Of a stretch of DNA of 64,000 bases, positions 1 through 13,300 are shown in pieces. Both the position numbers and the translations under genes were made by a program. Source of the stretch: Sesamum alatum (Eukaryota > Streptophyta > Magnoliopsida > Lamiales > Pedaliaceae); assembly GCA_034509735.1 (NCBI GenBank), contig JACGWO010000010.1:4526001-4590000 (forward strand), read 5' to 3'. The notes under the pieces were generated by a model, which made no database searches, was not told where the DNA came from, and was given only the letters and a program-made list of their open reading frames with translations. Every line of letters begins with the position of its first letter. The stretch's first letter is position 1.

Positions 1-243
1 AGACCCAATCCCTACCTAATGGACGGAAGGCAATATCTTACTCGGAACTCAACAAAGTGAAATGAATGTATATAGGTAGGGTCTAATACTGTGAAATACC
101 ATCAACTTGTTGATTTAATATCATTGAATTTGTTAAACTTCTAGCAAATCAATAGACTAAATAGCTTACTACCTTAACCTTGTTGCACGCAGAATCAGAA
201 GATTGAACTTAAACACACAAAAGTTGAATCTGGCACAGTTTAC

Positions 244-3200
244 CTCATTAGTATTAACGTACAGCTTGGGGCCCATCAAACTGAACTGCAAAGATGCAAC
301 TCCTTGCTGCTTTCTGTCGGGACCCAGGGGAACATCACCAAATACAGGTGCCCATTGCCTTGGAAGTTGGAACTCCAAAAATTGATGAAGTTCTTCTATA
401 GGTGGCTTATCTGCAAGCAGCAAGTAAATGTTTAACACCTAAGAGAATAACATTGTGCATTTCATAAGAATGCTACAGTGCTAATTATGCTAAACATCTC
501 AGTGATGACATTACGATTGCCAAAATCTGTTTACTTTACCGCTCCATGGCTTGGGACTCAAAAGTCAGGATTTTGAAATAGACTAAGGCTCACTAACTTG
601 AAGCGAAGAACATAGATTTTAATCAACTGCGATGATACTTAGTGCTTACAGCGCAAATATAGATTAATGGCATGACCCAAGAATCCGCTCCCATCAACTC
701 CACTCAAGAGCGACGAAATTGGAATAAAAGACATTGAGATCACTTCAGGCTCAAGCTGAACAGTCTGACACCACTTAGTATGAGTCATATTTCTACTGCT
801 GCTTCCACCTATCCTCCTCCAGAAGAAAGTAACTTCCTGGAATTTCCAAAATCAATATGCATAAAGCTTCCAGGTTAATGTGAGTCCAGAAAAGGCAATA
901 ATAGGTAACTAAGAAAACATAGAAGGACAGTGGTTCACAATGTGACAGGAATGCGTTGTCAAAACCAAAATTGATGGATGCTAGATTATCATTTGCCTAT
1001 GAGACTATTTATTTTGCAAAATTATTACCTCTTGGTTAGAATGAAAACTTGGTGTACTGGGATCCAAGAATGCAGATCCTCTTTCGTTACTCTCATACTG
1101 AAAATGGATAGAGTAAAGGTATTAGAATGTGCAAATTATGTCATGTTTCAGAATTTCGAAGATCAGATATGAAATATAGGGAATAGAAGTGCCAAAATAA
1201 CTTGAATCATCTGTATTGTTGATATAGTACTAATAGCACACTGAGATTCCAATCAAGCAACAATTTCCCATAATTTGATTTAAACAGAATTGTATAGCAG
1301 AATGAGAACCATTTTCCTGGTCACATATTACAATTGAGGTGAAATTCATTGTAGAAAAGATATTCACTCTCATTCCAAAACATAATTTCACAATATTTAC
1401 AGTGAAGATAACAGCTCAAGGGTTGTTAAGCAAGTGAGACTAGCTCACATGAGAAATAAGGTCAATCAACTGAACAAGTTATTTCAAAAGCAAACTGAGA
1501 GTGTTATTAGGCAAACACTCACTAAGACGGTTGACTGGATAATTTTTGGCTCAGTTCAGGCAATATTCATCTTATTAAACCATATACAATTTATAGTCTT
1601 TTGACTACTCTCCTTCAGCTTCAAGGCAAAAGTTATTCCTATAGTGCTACTTATGTCTCGCTCTTCCTAGGCCAAAAACTGTATCTAGCTTAAATTGCAC
1701 CACATTTTGCAGACACATAATCTTAAAGGCAGATTACAGTCGAATTCATGTTCTGACAGGATTCAAATGAATTCTGGAAAACCATGACCGTCCACACTGT
1801 AGATGTGCTGTCATTATTCTCATATTCTCTTGGTTATTGCATATTTACACTTCTTCTGAAAGCTTCCAGGATGTTCTTACTACAGTTCTTACAAGAATGG
1901 CACAATCATGCGCTTGTTTTGGTGCTCCCTTAGACACATCTCAGCAAACTTATGGTTGGTCTTAATATGCAGGAGCAAGCAAGTTAAAAACCTTGCAATG
2001 CTTTTCTTCCGGAAGTGAAGCACTTGTACTCTGCCTAAATAATATGCTTACTCAGCCAGACAAATTATTCATCCCAAATTCCCAATGCACAAGCCTTTGA
2101 TCTAAACAGTAAAGGCATCGTCCAAAGAGAAAACAAAGTATGGACTACAGAGTATATTGGAGAACCAAATAAAACACAAACTGGCAAACACCTGATGATA
2201 GAAATGTGAATCCAAGGAAACAAACCATTTCGCTGCCATAAGTTTTCTCAGGATTCATGCCAGATTGTCCACCGGCATCACTAAACCTCTTGTCTGCCAC
2301 ATCCTTCAATCTTTTCTGCACCTCAATGGACTGGAGAGGCGATGAATACTGCTGCTTTACATATATAACGTCTTTTCCCCCCATCTTCACACCAACAATG
2401 ACATGGGTGCCATATTTCTCAATGAATCTGCAAATGAAATTTTAAAAGGAATTAAGCAATTGTAATTCTACAACAGAAATATTAAGCAGAATCATAATTT
2501 TACATCATTCATCCAGCCCCTTTATGATTAGTTTCCTACCTTTCAGATAGGCAAACAGTTATTTTCCCAGCAATAAGTGATACAGCCTTACTAGGACAAC
2601 AAACATCAATGATCAGACATGTGACAATCAGTAAGGATCACCTAAATCGGGCAAGGCAGTGACGAATTCACATCGTGGCCAAAACGAACACTATTCTCCA
2701 TTCAAATGGCATCACAACCCTCTATTGCATTTACAGCTAATACAGAACCAAGGGTGCCAAATGGTTGTCTAACTTGTTCGGAAGTTCACACTTGTAAGAC
2801 TCAAAGGAGATGAAATGTAAGTTGTATCCTGAGGCATAAGGATTGCAAATTTTCTTTGAAATGCTTAGGGCTTAAAGCCTGAAGCTAGGATCACCACTGT
2901 CTGCTGGAGTAACCAAATATTCATTAGAGAAAAGTGTAAACTTATAGTTTGTTGTTTACAAAGGTCCTCAGATTCCTCTCTGTAGAAGGATCATTCGGGA
3001 ATAGGACATAGATGAAAGTATCCCAAGTTAGCATTTAAAACCAACACAAACCCAACTAAATGATTACAAACGGAGAGCAATTAGGTAGGCGAGTTGCAGA
3101 CAAGGAAGACGAAAACAAAGTGATTCCACATCTGTACTGAAAGTATGCACGTGCCAGGAGAAGAAAATAATGTTTTCTGCTCACCTTGCTAATGCAGCTG

Positions 3201-4023
3201 GATCCCACGACGAGGGCACTGCTTGTTTGATATGATCTCGTAGCGTTACTTGGGATTTTTCTAATGCAATGCTGTAGAGGCTGATGAAGACCCCATCAAA
3301 AGCGAGGGACTTTGTGAAGGCAGCATCTTTCTGCCAAGAACCCGTAAATTCAAATGCTGCATTGAAGTGGCCTGTTGGAATTTTACCTGAAAGTGATAAT
3401 TCCTGGTTGAACTGTTCCGACATCTAGAAAGTGAAAAAGAATAATCACCATTTGACTCAGAAGCAGCCCAAAAAATTTAAGAATCCAGCAACTTCCACTC
3501 AAACTAAACTGATATAACGGCATATCCCAGTATAAACATAAACCAAATTTTCATAAGCCCACCACTGAAAATGAAAACTTCACCATTAAATTCAGACAAA
3601 GCATCAAATTTTTCATTCCTACAAGAACAACATAAGCTTACAAATCAAACATCCCAAAAAGGTCTACAAACATTATCCAATATTTTCTTTGAATTTCACT
3701 TGGTTACAATCAAGGAGTACCTGCTGGAATGATAGAACGTCAGAGCTAAAGCGCATGCGCTCCCCCTTATCACAATTAATAGACTTGGGCACATTCTGGA
3801 CCAAAATTCCGCCGGGGACGGCGATATCCCGGACCTGATCAACATCCATGGAGATCAACCTCGACCCATCTTCCCAACCTTGCTGCTTTTTGCAGTACTT
3901 CAAGCGCAAGTCAAGCGTCAAATCGTAGCCCAACCCAATGCACTGCACCGCCTCCTCCGCCGCCGCCCTCAGCCTCAGTGCTATCTCTTTCTTACTACTA
4001 CTACCACCACCATTATTCTCCAT
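244..4023 (-). CDS. MACPF domain protein, At1g14780-like, tandem copy A (3' end outside window)
   Basis: Six exons are visible on the minus strand: 4023-3721, 3423-3185, 2427-2226, 1097-1029, 836-650 and 410-244. All have GT-AG borders and consistent phases (303, 239, 202, 69, 187 and 167 nt, 389 codons). The last exon must lie left of position 1. The protein follows the Arabidopsis At1g14780/CAD1/NSL1 family: an N-terminal [17 protein letters not shown] stretch, the exon-2 block [10 protein letters not shown], and the MACPF signature FIEKYGTH followed by MGGKD at about residues 182-200. The C-terminal half has YKPPIEELHQFLEFQLPRQW and SLQFSLMGPKLYVNT. MACPF is the perforin/complement fold. 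In plants CAD1 and NSL1 restrain salicylate-linked cell death and are membrane-associated; the same role here is inference. Exon 3 ends ATG|GTTTGT, in phase with exon 4. It is a tandem paralogue of the gene at 29096-10313, in the same direction. The start ATG is the first in the open frame and matches copy B. Confidence 0.9.
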
Positions 4024-4884
4024 AACTTACTCCCCAAAAAGAATCGGAAAAACAAGGCGTTTTTTCTTGAATGGACCGATCACACTCAAATCAATCCTTG
4101 AAATTGCTGGAAAAGAAGCAAAACCATGGCAAAACAGCAAGAAATTGAATCAACCAGGTCAGCGATCCCTTATCACCAGATGATGCTCGTGGTGGGCTTG
4201 AAAGGAATGAGGAGACGAATTGGGTTTTGGAGTTGAAGAAGGTAGACTAGTCAAGAATCGGATTTTCAGTGATTGTTTATTTGATGGCGAATTCATTGTA
4301 TTTGAGATTTTTCGGAATTTTGTATATGGGTTAGGTGGTGGGATTCTTTGGACTAGTAATTATTTTCTAGCAATAATAAAAATTTTCATTTTTGGATGAA
4401 TTCTTGAAGCAATAATTATTAAGTAGGGGGTGGGGGCAGAGATGTTGGAAGAAAAAGGAGAGTATGAATGGCGGGAAGTCAAAGAGCAGCCGCCGCCGTC
4501 GGCTTCCGGGAAGGCGGAAACTGACCTCAGTAGACCCCCCATCCACCCAACCAAATTAATAAGCGGGAGAACAAAATAAAAAACCGAAAAAAAAAAAAAA
4601 AATCATTTCGTCATTTTTTTTTTTTGACAATTTAGTGCATAAATTAGCAGCTGCTTATTTATATGCATTTTTCTTCTATAAAAATAAATAAACTGAGCAA
4701 AAAACTTCTTCTAGTCAAAAAATAAATAAAATATTGTTTTTCAAAAGAGGAATTGAGAGTATCTTTAATCCAATTGATGTGTACTGGAGTTTAACATCAC
4801 CACAATTATTGAATAATCTTTACAAAAATTTTAAGATCAGATGAGGATTAACCTGCAAAACTACTTGAGTTAGTATTTGAATTA
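4024..4884 (-). promoter_or_regulatory. Upstream region of MACPF copy A with conserved W-box/E2F-like block at 4466-4487
   Basis: This is the 5' leader and promoter of copy A. The block at 4466-4487 reads, on the gene strand, CTCTTTGACTTCCCGCCATT plus one base on each side. The same 22 bases occur upstream of copy B at 29295-29316. It contains TTGACT (W-box, WRKY factor site) and TTCCCGCC (E2F-like site). The block is about 440 bases from the ATG here and about 200 in copy B. Poly-A/poly-T runs lie at 4586-4625. Function is inferred from motif and conservation only. Confidence 0.5.
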
Positions 4885-6203
4885 GGGTTAAATACACTTC
4901 GCCCCCTTGAACTATCTTTGTGTAATATTTACCCTCCTAAATTATCCAATGTAACACTTACCTCCCTGGTTGGACAAAATTGCCCTCATGCCTTGAGTAA
5001 TTATATATTATTTTAAATATATTTTAATATTTTGTACATTAAATCATCACCAAATTATTTTTTAATTAAAAAGTTTTTTAAATAAGTGAAGAATTTAAAT
5101 TAAAAGTGTAGTAATAAGTCAATGTATATATAATAGATACACAACAATATAATATCGCAACAAAAAAAGTTACATGAAAGCTTTTTGTATATTTATTGTA
5201 CTCACTTATTACTTAACTTAAAGTTTTTTCGTGTTTTTATTTTACAGACTTAATAAATAGACAAAAAAAACTTTCATGTGAAAAAGACTTTATTGATTTG
5301 GTAAGAAAATAAAATTATTAACTATTTAATTTTTTAGATAAGAATGAGTAATTACACATCCATTTTTAACTATATTTTCTTTAAAAATATGACAATATAT
5401 TTATTAATCTTTTTTTCCTTAAAAGTGTTTAAATTTTGATTAAGCATATATATTGTCAATTTCTTTTCATAAATATTATGAGTTGTTGGGATATTTGTTA
5501 TGTCTCTATTATATATATATAAATAAAAATTTATTATACCACTTTAATTTTAAATTCTTCACTTATTAAAAAATTTAGTTAGAATAATTTGGTGATGATT
5601 TAATATGTAAAAATAATAAAATATATTTGATGTGGGTAAAAATGGTTAACTCAAATGAAAATAGAGGAAAACCAATTGGTTCCCTGCTTGCTGATTTTCT
5701 AGGACTATTTATAGGAGAATTTTGAATAATGTTTGAGCATCATAGGATCTCTTCTGACAATTTGAGCGGCAGAAATATCTCCCAGTATCTTTTTTAGGAT
5801 TTGCTCGTAGATTTATGTCCTTTCAAGCCTCTTCGCATTTCTTTAATTTCGAGATGCTAATAGGCGGTTCCCTCGTATCTTGCTACACTGTGACCTCGTC
5901 CTCGAGAAGTATCCTCAGCCTCGTGGACTGCTATACGATGGCCTTGTCTTCGCTGATTAAAACTTGGCTTCGTCCTCGTGGATTAAACCTAGAGTTTTTA
6001 ATAGAAAAAATGACAAAGAGAAGAGGAGTGGAGATTTATACAAGGGGTTCTTTTACTCCACATCAATATTGAAAATAATATATAATTGTTCAAGGAATGA
6101 AAGGCAATTTTGTCCAACTAGGGGGTTTGGTGTTACACTTGATAATTTAGGGGAGTAAATGTTACCGCAAGAATAATTTAGGGGGGCGAAGTGTATTTAA
6201 CCC
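4885..6203. mobile_element. MULE-type terminal-inverted-repeat element with 9-bp target duplication
   Basis: The ends are inverted: the left begins GGGTTAAATACACTTCGCCC and the right end is its reverse complement. The element is flanked by a perfect 9-bp duplication, TTTGAATTA, at 4876-4884 and 6204-6212. Nine-bp duplications are the mark of Mutator-like elements. The arms extend far inside: 5040-5110 pairs with about 5540-5610. No transposase frame is seen, so it is non-autonomous. Its right arm is split by the solo LTR at 5628-6065; without that insertion it is about 880 bp. Confidence 0.85.
5628..6065. mobile_element. Solo LTR nested in the MULE-type element
   Basis: The 438-bp sequence starts TGATGTGG and ends CCACATCA (inverted TG...CA termini). 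It is flanked by the direct repeat ATATT at 5623-5627 and 6066-6070. No retrotransposon interior is present, so it is best read as an LTR left by recombination between the two LTRs of an element. The short open frames in it are not supported as genes. The superfamily cannot be told from the LTR alone. Confidence 0.8.
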
Positions 6204-6212
6204 TTTGAATTA

Positions 6213-7265
6213 CCATATAAATAATTGGAAAAAATTGAAATAATATAAGAACAATGGTGTGATAGTTGGTGTGAAATAGTAAACTATTGAAATATGAATG
6301 CAAATGAGCGTGTGGAGTGCACAAAATGAGTAAAGAGCTCATAGTCTTAGAGTTTCGTGAGAGAGTAAAAGTGTAGAGTGTGTGTTTTCAAAATTATCAA
6401 ATTGACTGCACTAGGACCTCTACTTATAAGTCAAGTTGGAGCAAAATCTAGGAGTTGGTTGTGGCAAGTGATACACCGTCGGAAAGATGCATTTGTTAGC
6501 TAACTAAAAGAAAAATTGGAAAGGGATTTGACTTGTATAGATAAAGATATAACAATTGAAATGAGTCTTGTCCAGTCAATCCGAAATCCAGGAAAGCAGT
6601 TACCTATTACTTGACAAATCAGCCGCCATGAATATAGAAGGAATGAGTTAGGAACGTGTGTTACATGGAATCTCTGCTATTTGTTGAGTCATCATGTTGT
6701 GCTGGACTGATTTTTGGGCCCTGTCAAATTAGTATAAATTCAGAATTTATGTGCTTGGTACCTTGCTCATGGCCAATAAGGCCCGACTAGATGGACTGAT
6801 TAGTGGGGGCTCACTTCCTTTACTTTGGGCCCCACCCCACTCTAGGGGTGCAAAACTTGTATTGGAGTGCTGGAGTAGGAAAGAATATTCCTACTATGCG
6901 AAACTCGTGTCTCAAAAAGTTTTATATACCTGAAGATTTTTCTGGCGAGGCTGATCCAGTAGGGAATGTCGCATGGGTATGCCCTGTTGTGCTGCATGAG
7001 GTTTTATCTGCGTGTAACAACTTTTCCCTCTCAAGCAGATTTGATGAGATCTATTGCATGGCTTGTTGCAAGTCGGTTTGTTCAACGGAGTAGGGTACGA
7101 CCTACTTTATGCAACAGTGCAAGGCGCGACCCATTTGTGGGTCGATTATTCAATAGGGCAGGTTAAAGTCCATCAGCAAGTTCATAGGCCGAAGCACGTC
7201 AGAGTATCTCCTCACATGCATTAACGAGTGTACCTCCTCGATCTTTTCTTACCAAACTACACTTG
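6213..7265. other. Intergenic, no gene recognised
   Basis: The stretch at about 6750-7170 is less AT-rich than its surroundings and has overlapping frames of 60-96 codons, but none matches a family I know and no splice model joins them. It may be an old transposon or captured sequence. No terminal repeats were found. Confidence 0.4.
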
Positions 7266-7269
7266 TAAG

Positions 7270-7565
7270 GTTGAAGATGTAACTCCTAACATGCATTGAT
7301 ACGTGTGAAGATGTATAAGGGCAGTGTGACTAGAAAATATTTGTTTGACCTGCAATAAATTAGTAATAAGTCAATCAATGGTAATATAAATTTCATTCCA
7401 TTTATGCTAATAACAACAAATTTGTGAATTTTGACTAACGAATGGATATATTTGTTGGACGAAAACAAACATCAAAGGTACTACACGTAATTCTCCAAAC
7501 TATCGAAGGTTTTTATGTAATTATACCAAACCTGATGAGAGGACGGTGTAAATATTCCTTTAAAA
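7270..7565. repeat. Half copy of foldback MITE family 1
   Basis: It matches the right arm of the element at 57229-57775: the blocks TGACCTGCAATAAATTAGTA, TAATAAGTCAATCAATGGTA and GAATTTTGACTAACGAATGG appear in the same order. The left arm is missing or too diverged to see. Confidence 0.6.
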
Positions 7566-8374
7566 AATTTAGATTTTGTCTTGGTTAGTAACATAGTTAC
7601 TATATAAATACTTTTTTTTTTTTTTTAGAGAAAGACAAGAGCATTATATTAAAAGTTCGTCACGTTGAGTTTTGACTGCTTAATTAAGTTGTTGAAGCAA
7701 AAAGACAATCATATATAATTTAAAATATACATAATATATTTGTATCACTAATATATAAATTGAAGTGTAAATACTACATAGTTAATGTCAACAATCTTGT
7801 ATTAAAAAAAGAGAAAGAAAGAAAATGCTGACAATTTTGGTTGTCTCTTTCAAAATCGGTCAATGCAAAGACTTGTTAGAGATTGGTGGCATAGCATAAA
7901 TCTAATTTTTAGTTACCCATTCAATTTTCACATTTTTCAAATTTAGTAATAATAATATTATGTTAATATGACTAAGAGGTGTTTTTGGTGACAAGCTTTA
8001 TAATCTTAATTTATTCAAACACTTCAATAGTTTTTTTTTAAAAATTAAATTTAACATCTTATAAACTTAAAAAACGTTGAACTTGTAGAAACATTTTATT
8101 CAAAAATAAAAAAGGTTTATTTATTTACTTATTTTTTTTAATTTGGTATACACATATCTAGATGGGGAGGTTTGCTTTGGCTTGTTAAAGAGTTAGCCAG
8201 ATGTTGATCTCTTTTGCTTTTAACTCATAACTCATTAATTTAGGAATTCCTAGTTCGATAAGTACCCATCTTCTCTCTTTCCTTTCTTTAGAAACGGAAG
8301 TAGGTGTCACAAGTACCACACCACTGCTTTTTAGACCTAAAGGAGGAGAACAATATAACAAGTTTGTTTGTTAG
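7566..8374. other. AT-rich intergenic DNA
   Basis: No open frame, terminal repeat or RNA gene could be supported. It holds homopolymer T and A runs (for example near 7610-7626). Confidence 0.5.
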
Positions 8375-8826
8375 AGAGATTTTCAAACTCTAAAAATATA
8401 AAATTACATTTTCCCCTCAAAAAATTTTAAAATTACACTTACACCCTCTTTGAAAATTCTTCATTTACACCTGACTTCTTTCCGTTAGCAAAATAAATTA
8501 CATAAATTTTTAATTTTTGTACTTATGAGAAGATAAATGTAATGCATATATATAGAGTGAAGTTAACATTATTTCATTTTTTCTTTATGGAGTGAGGTTA
8601 ACTTTATTTCATTTTTTCTTTGTAAGTGCAAAACTATTACATGAGGGGTAAAATTAAAAACTTATGTAATTTTTTTGCTAATGTCAACATTTTTCATCCA
8701 AATTCTAAAGAAAGAGGGTCAAGTGTAAACAGAGAATTTTTAGAGGGGGTGTAAATATAATTTCAAAACTTCTTTGGGAAAAAATGTAATTTTACATTTT
8801 CAGAGGGGTCTAGGTATAATTAACCC
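8375..8826. repeat. Foldback MITE, family 4
   Basis: The left arm at 8395-8480 (AAATTACACTTACACCCTCT) is complementary to the right arm at 8700-8825 (AGAGGGGGTGTAAATATAAT, ending TAATTAACCC). The centre holds two direct copies of GAGGTTAACTTTATTTCA-like sequence near 8560-8610. Related arms occur at 11795-11910, 26083-26190 and 36781-37340. The left terminus is eroded. Confidence 0.6.
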
Positions 8827-10312
8827 GGATATTTAAAAAAAAAAAAAGTCAAACTGGACTAGATTGAGTAATCCGAGCCAACGTTTGAGATAGTAAACCT
8901 TGAATAAGAGTGGATTGGAGGCTCCGTTCACCTTTATCCAGGACGGTAAATGATCCTAATTATACATGTTAAAATTAAACAAACTATTAGGGCTTAAACT
9001 ACGAATTTCTAACTTGAGAGTTTGTGAACAAAATTGAATTGGACTCTCTTATAGAATTAGGGTTGACTCCTCAATTGGGTTCATCCAATTTCAATCCTTT
9101 CTTCTTCTTTATGAGCTTCTGGTCTTTCAAATCACGTCGTGAATTTGAACTGCATCAATCAATTGCAATATGGAAGAGTGGTTGAAAAATTCTTGAACTC
9201 TGACTCAATTGTAAAATTGTGCTTGATTCAATTAACGATGTTCTTGACAAGTTCAATTAATTAAAACTGTTTCAACACCAAACAATGCCAAAATTATTTT
9301 TGCAAACTTGGTAAAAAATCTACCTAAATCCAACTCCAAAGAATCTGGCTCAAATGCATTTTTCACAATCTTTTGCAGGTTTCCCTTCTACATAAAAATC
9401 TCACTAAAAGAAAGGATTCAAGTGGAACAAGACTACCAACTAAATTACACAAGAAATCTAAATTATCAATTATAAAATTGATCTTACAGTGTACATTATA
9501 CTTAAAATATAAACCATTTTGGTGTACTAAACACATTGTTAAATATACAATAAGATAAAGTTTATACACATTCCATGTATATAAATATAAACTATGATAA
9601 AAGATAAAATGCTAATTTGTAATAATTAAAAAAAAAAAGTCTAAATAGCATAACAAGGGCATGAAGATAGTGTTGTTGTCTCAGAATCACTCTCCCAGGG
9701 ACTCGTGAGATGGGCAGAATAACATCTTAGTCTGAAAAAAGTGAAATACATATTGAAACAAAAGCTGGCTGGACAAGCTTGTCTAGTGTTACCAATAATT
9801 TACTCCACACCAAAAACCTAATAATTAAACCACCAAATAGTTAAGGTGACAGAATGGAATAACAGAAGGCCACAACAATATTCAGACACTTTGATTTACT
9901 TCTCCTTATTGTTAAATATACAAGAATTTAGTGGAGATAGAAGCCAACACAGTTTCAGTTGAGTTGCCAAAACAAAGAAAATTCTTATCCAAACCAAGTT
10001 TAGTGAACCAAACCAAACTCATAGCAAGTGTATCACAATTGTCTGTGATTTGTTGGTTTTGTTGAATTGTACACCAATCACACGATAAGTGTATTACGCT
10101 TGCCATGTAATTGGTTCAAGTCTGGCCAAACCCGGTATGAATTAAAATTTCGTCGAAGACAAAGTGTTCAAATTCTGGGTTCAGCTCAGGCATTAAGCTT
10201 TGGCAGTAGCAGAACCCACACAAACAAATACTAGTAACCATCTCATTCCTACTGAACTTTCATTCATTTTTTACAAAAGGCCAAATCAAATTGGAAAAAA
10301 GAAAAAAGACAA
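8827..10312. other. 3' flank of MACPF copy B, no other gene
   Basis: The part nearest 10312 should hold the 3' untranslated region of copy B (minus strand). The rest is AT-rich. Frames at 9363-9569 and 9912-10106 have no family match and no splice partners, so they are not called. Confidence 0.4.
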
Positions 10313-13300
10313 TCAGCCTCCAAATGATACCTCTTCATCTTGCAAAATCACAGCTAAAAGGGAGTACTTTAAACGAAGCGATATTTTACCCTTGTCGACT
10401 ACAAGCCTGGCACCCGAGACAACCCAGTACCCTGGCAGGTCCTCTGGTCCTCTCTTCATTACTGTTGTGTCAACAAACCTCAGATGTTTACGCGTTGGTG
10501 TAGGGATTGGAGGGCCACCAGGATGTATAGCGGAGTTGATGTTGATATCAGATGGCTTTGGAGGAGGTTTTTGTCCAGTGGCTAAACTAATTAAAGTTGG
10601 TAGAATTCCCGAGTTTTGAGGCAGGGCAGGGGAACCATCCCACTCTGGTTTCTTTACAACTGTTGCACCAATAAGCTTGGAGAAATGTAGGCGTATAAAT
10701 AGTACGTTTCTCATACGAGATTGCTTAACTTGGAGTTGTGCTCCAGTAACTATGGAGAGATCATCATCGGACTCAACAGGGGCAGTGCATACATGTGAGA
10801 AACTCCTCCACTGGACCTTCTCATAATACCTGAGGTCGTAAGAGTTATTATTGCTTCCACCAGAATTGTTATGAAGTTGAAAGCTTTCTGGCAAAGATGA
10901 TAGGTGCTGCAGATGGACTGCCAGGAGATTACTTCTCCTTCCTTCCAAATACAGCCGCATGCCCGTCACCGGTCTATTTCTCGCATCAACCTGTTCAAAT
11001 TAGTTTTTGCCACATAATTCATCACTTATTAGTTGTTAGCTTCACTTCCAGCAAATAGTTAAAAAATAAATTATATGATGATAAAGAATGAGGAATATAA
11101 CAAAGATGAATCTAGTTGTAGAATATGTACAACTACATCAGCATCAAATTCAAACACGAGCTACATGCATGACCATCAGACAGTTATTTTTTGGGTAAAA
11201 AGCATTTTACCGCTCTTTATGGCTGAAAACTTAATGTCATAATGCATTTCGAATTATTATAACCAATATTCTAATGCAATAAATATTATTGCTAAAAAGA
11301 ATGTCCATGTTGCTTCAATTCTATCTACAAGGTAATGGATTGCCAGTTACGTATAAACCAGATGTAAAACCTTTAAGATTTTGGATTTAAGATTAATTGT
11401 CATCTTAGAAATCATAACTATCATTTATTTTCCATACTACTTTTTTGAACATTTCTTTCTTATACTTCTATCCTATAACACTAGAAAATGTGCTTAAACA
11501 AAATAAAACAAAATACTTCTATAGATAAATAAAATAAATACATCATACAAGAGACTATCGTTTCCATCTACAACTGCTATATAATTCCATGGTAAGTATT
11601 CTATTACGTTAATGCCTTAACCATACGACATTATATTTACATCATCACGAGTTTCAAAACATTACCAAATGTAATATGGACAATAAGATGTAAAGACCTT
11701 CAGATGATAAGGGCAAACTAGAAGTTCATTTAAATTTTTTGACAATATTAGCATTTTTTGTTCAAAACCCTGACAAGTAACAACGAAACTGAGATTATAG
11801 AAATTGAGTATTTTTGGAAGGGGTGTAGATATGTAGCTCTCAAAGTTTTATGAGAAAAAAAGATAATTTTACATTTTTAAAGGTGTTTAGGTGTAATTCA
11901 CCAGATACTTAATAGAGGCAGTCCGGACATGGAAAATGATGACATTATCCTTAAAGAATATTGTCAATTCTTTTAGGGGTTATTAGAATAATGGCTGATT
12001 TATTAGCCTTTGGAAAAGACCTCCTTGAGGTATAAAAATTTCGCATCCACCACCCTTATATGAGTTGATTGTAGAATCAACTACACTATCTATTTTACCC
12101 TTTTTTTTTTTTTTTAATCTTTTTCTCCCATTTCTATTATCCTTTGATTTTCTTTATTTTTCTTAAATATATAAAATAAATAGAATATAATACAAATATA
12201 ATAACAATAATGCACAAAGATGTACGAGTTTTTTTTGTTTACAAAAAAAGAAAGCATGAGTAATAAATTAAATCAGAAAATATATAAACAGAAAATAATA
12301 AAATTAGATCTTAAAGATTTATTTGTTACTTTGTATCCAATAAATTGCAAATTTTAGGCGATTCTATTATGTACAATATGTACAATAAAAGAAAAAACTT
12401 CAAAGCACCGTTCCTTTTCCTTTGGGGGAAAAACTTGTGAATAAAATAAATATAAGTTATCAAAAGCAAGTAAATTTATAAAATAGTTTTCTATTAGAAA
12501 AAATTCTAATAAATAGTTTTCTTTAATTTGGCTAGTATGAAATTTCATAAATATTATGACCTATATATATTTACTTTAATTCTAGTCATTTTGTCTAAAG
12601 ATTGAATAAACAAATAGGCGGGAAAATTACACTTTTGGTCCCTCCATAATACCCCTAGAACACTTTTGGTCCCTCTTCATTCACGAGTTACACTTTTAAA
12701 TCATGCCGTCAATTCACCATTAGAAGTTAAAGGAGATCTCATGTGTGGAGCACGTGGTGCTTGGGGGTGGGGGGGGGGGGGGGGTTGAATCTGTTGCAAT
12801 TTGGCGCCCAAAGTGGTTGATCTTCATAAAAAATCATTTTGGCATCATTTACCAACATTTTTTCTCTCTCAAAACTTACGACTCCATCACTCCTGTATTT
12901 CTTCATTTGACCAAAAGTTTTGGGTTCAATTACTTCAAAATCAGCTTTCTAGCCATGAGTACAAACTATTCAAATAATTTATCGAACTCATCCAATTCAA
13001 GATATGGAAAAAGTAGCAAACAAGAAGTGTTTTTTCCAAATGAAGCACTAGTTTGCAAATGTGGGATTGAGTTACCAGTAATACATCGTTGGCGGAAAAT
13101 AATCGGGGTAGGAGGTTCTGTGCATGCCCATATTATAGGGTACGGATATTTTATTTTTTGAAATTTTCAGATTCTTATAGTTACTTTCAATCGCAATTCC
13201 TCCTTCGAGCCCAAGAGAATTCACACTCAACCACTAGATTAGGGGTCAGATTCACTCAAAGGATTCATATTAATTGGTTGGTTTTCAAAAATTCGAAAGA

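Noticed and set aside
5815..6158. Frames of 85 and 64 codons
   Set aside because: They lie within and run out of the solo LTR; composition-driven.
6751..7166. Overlapping frames of 60-96 codons
   Set aside because: No recognisable domain, no splice support and no start context; probably chance frames in a less AT-rich stretch.
10200..10619. 139-codon open frame on the plus strand
   Set aside because: It is the antisense shadow of the last exon of MACPF copy B, which has clear family similarity and splice-site support.
12768..12784. Long G run as a possible functional quadruplex
   Set aside because: It matches the G run in the other family member and is within a transposon; mononucleotide length is unreliable in assemblies, so no function is claimed.
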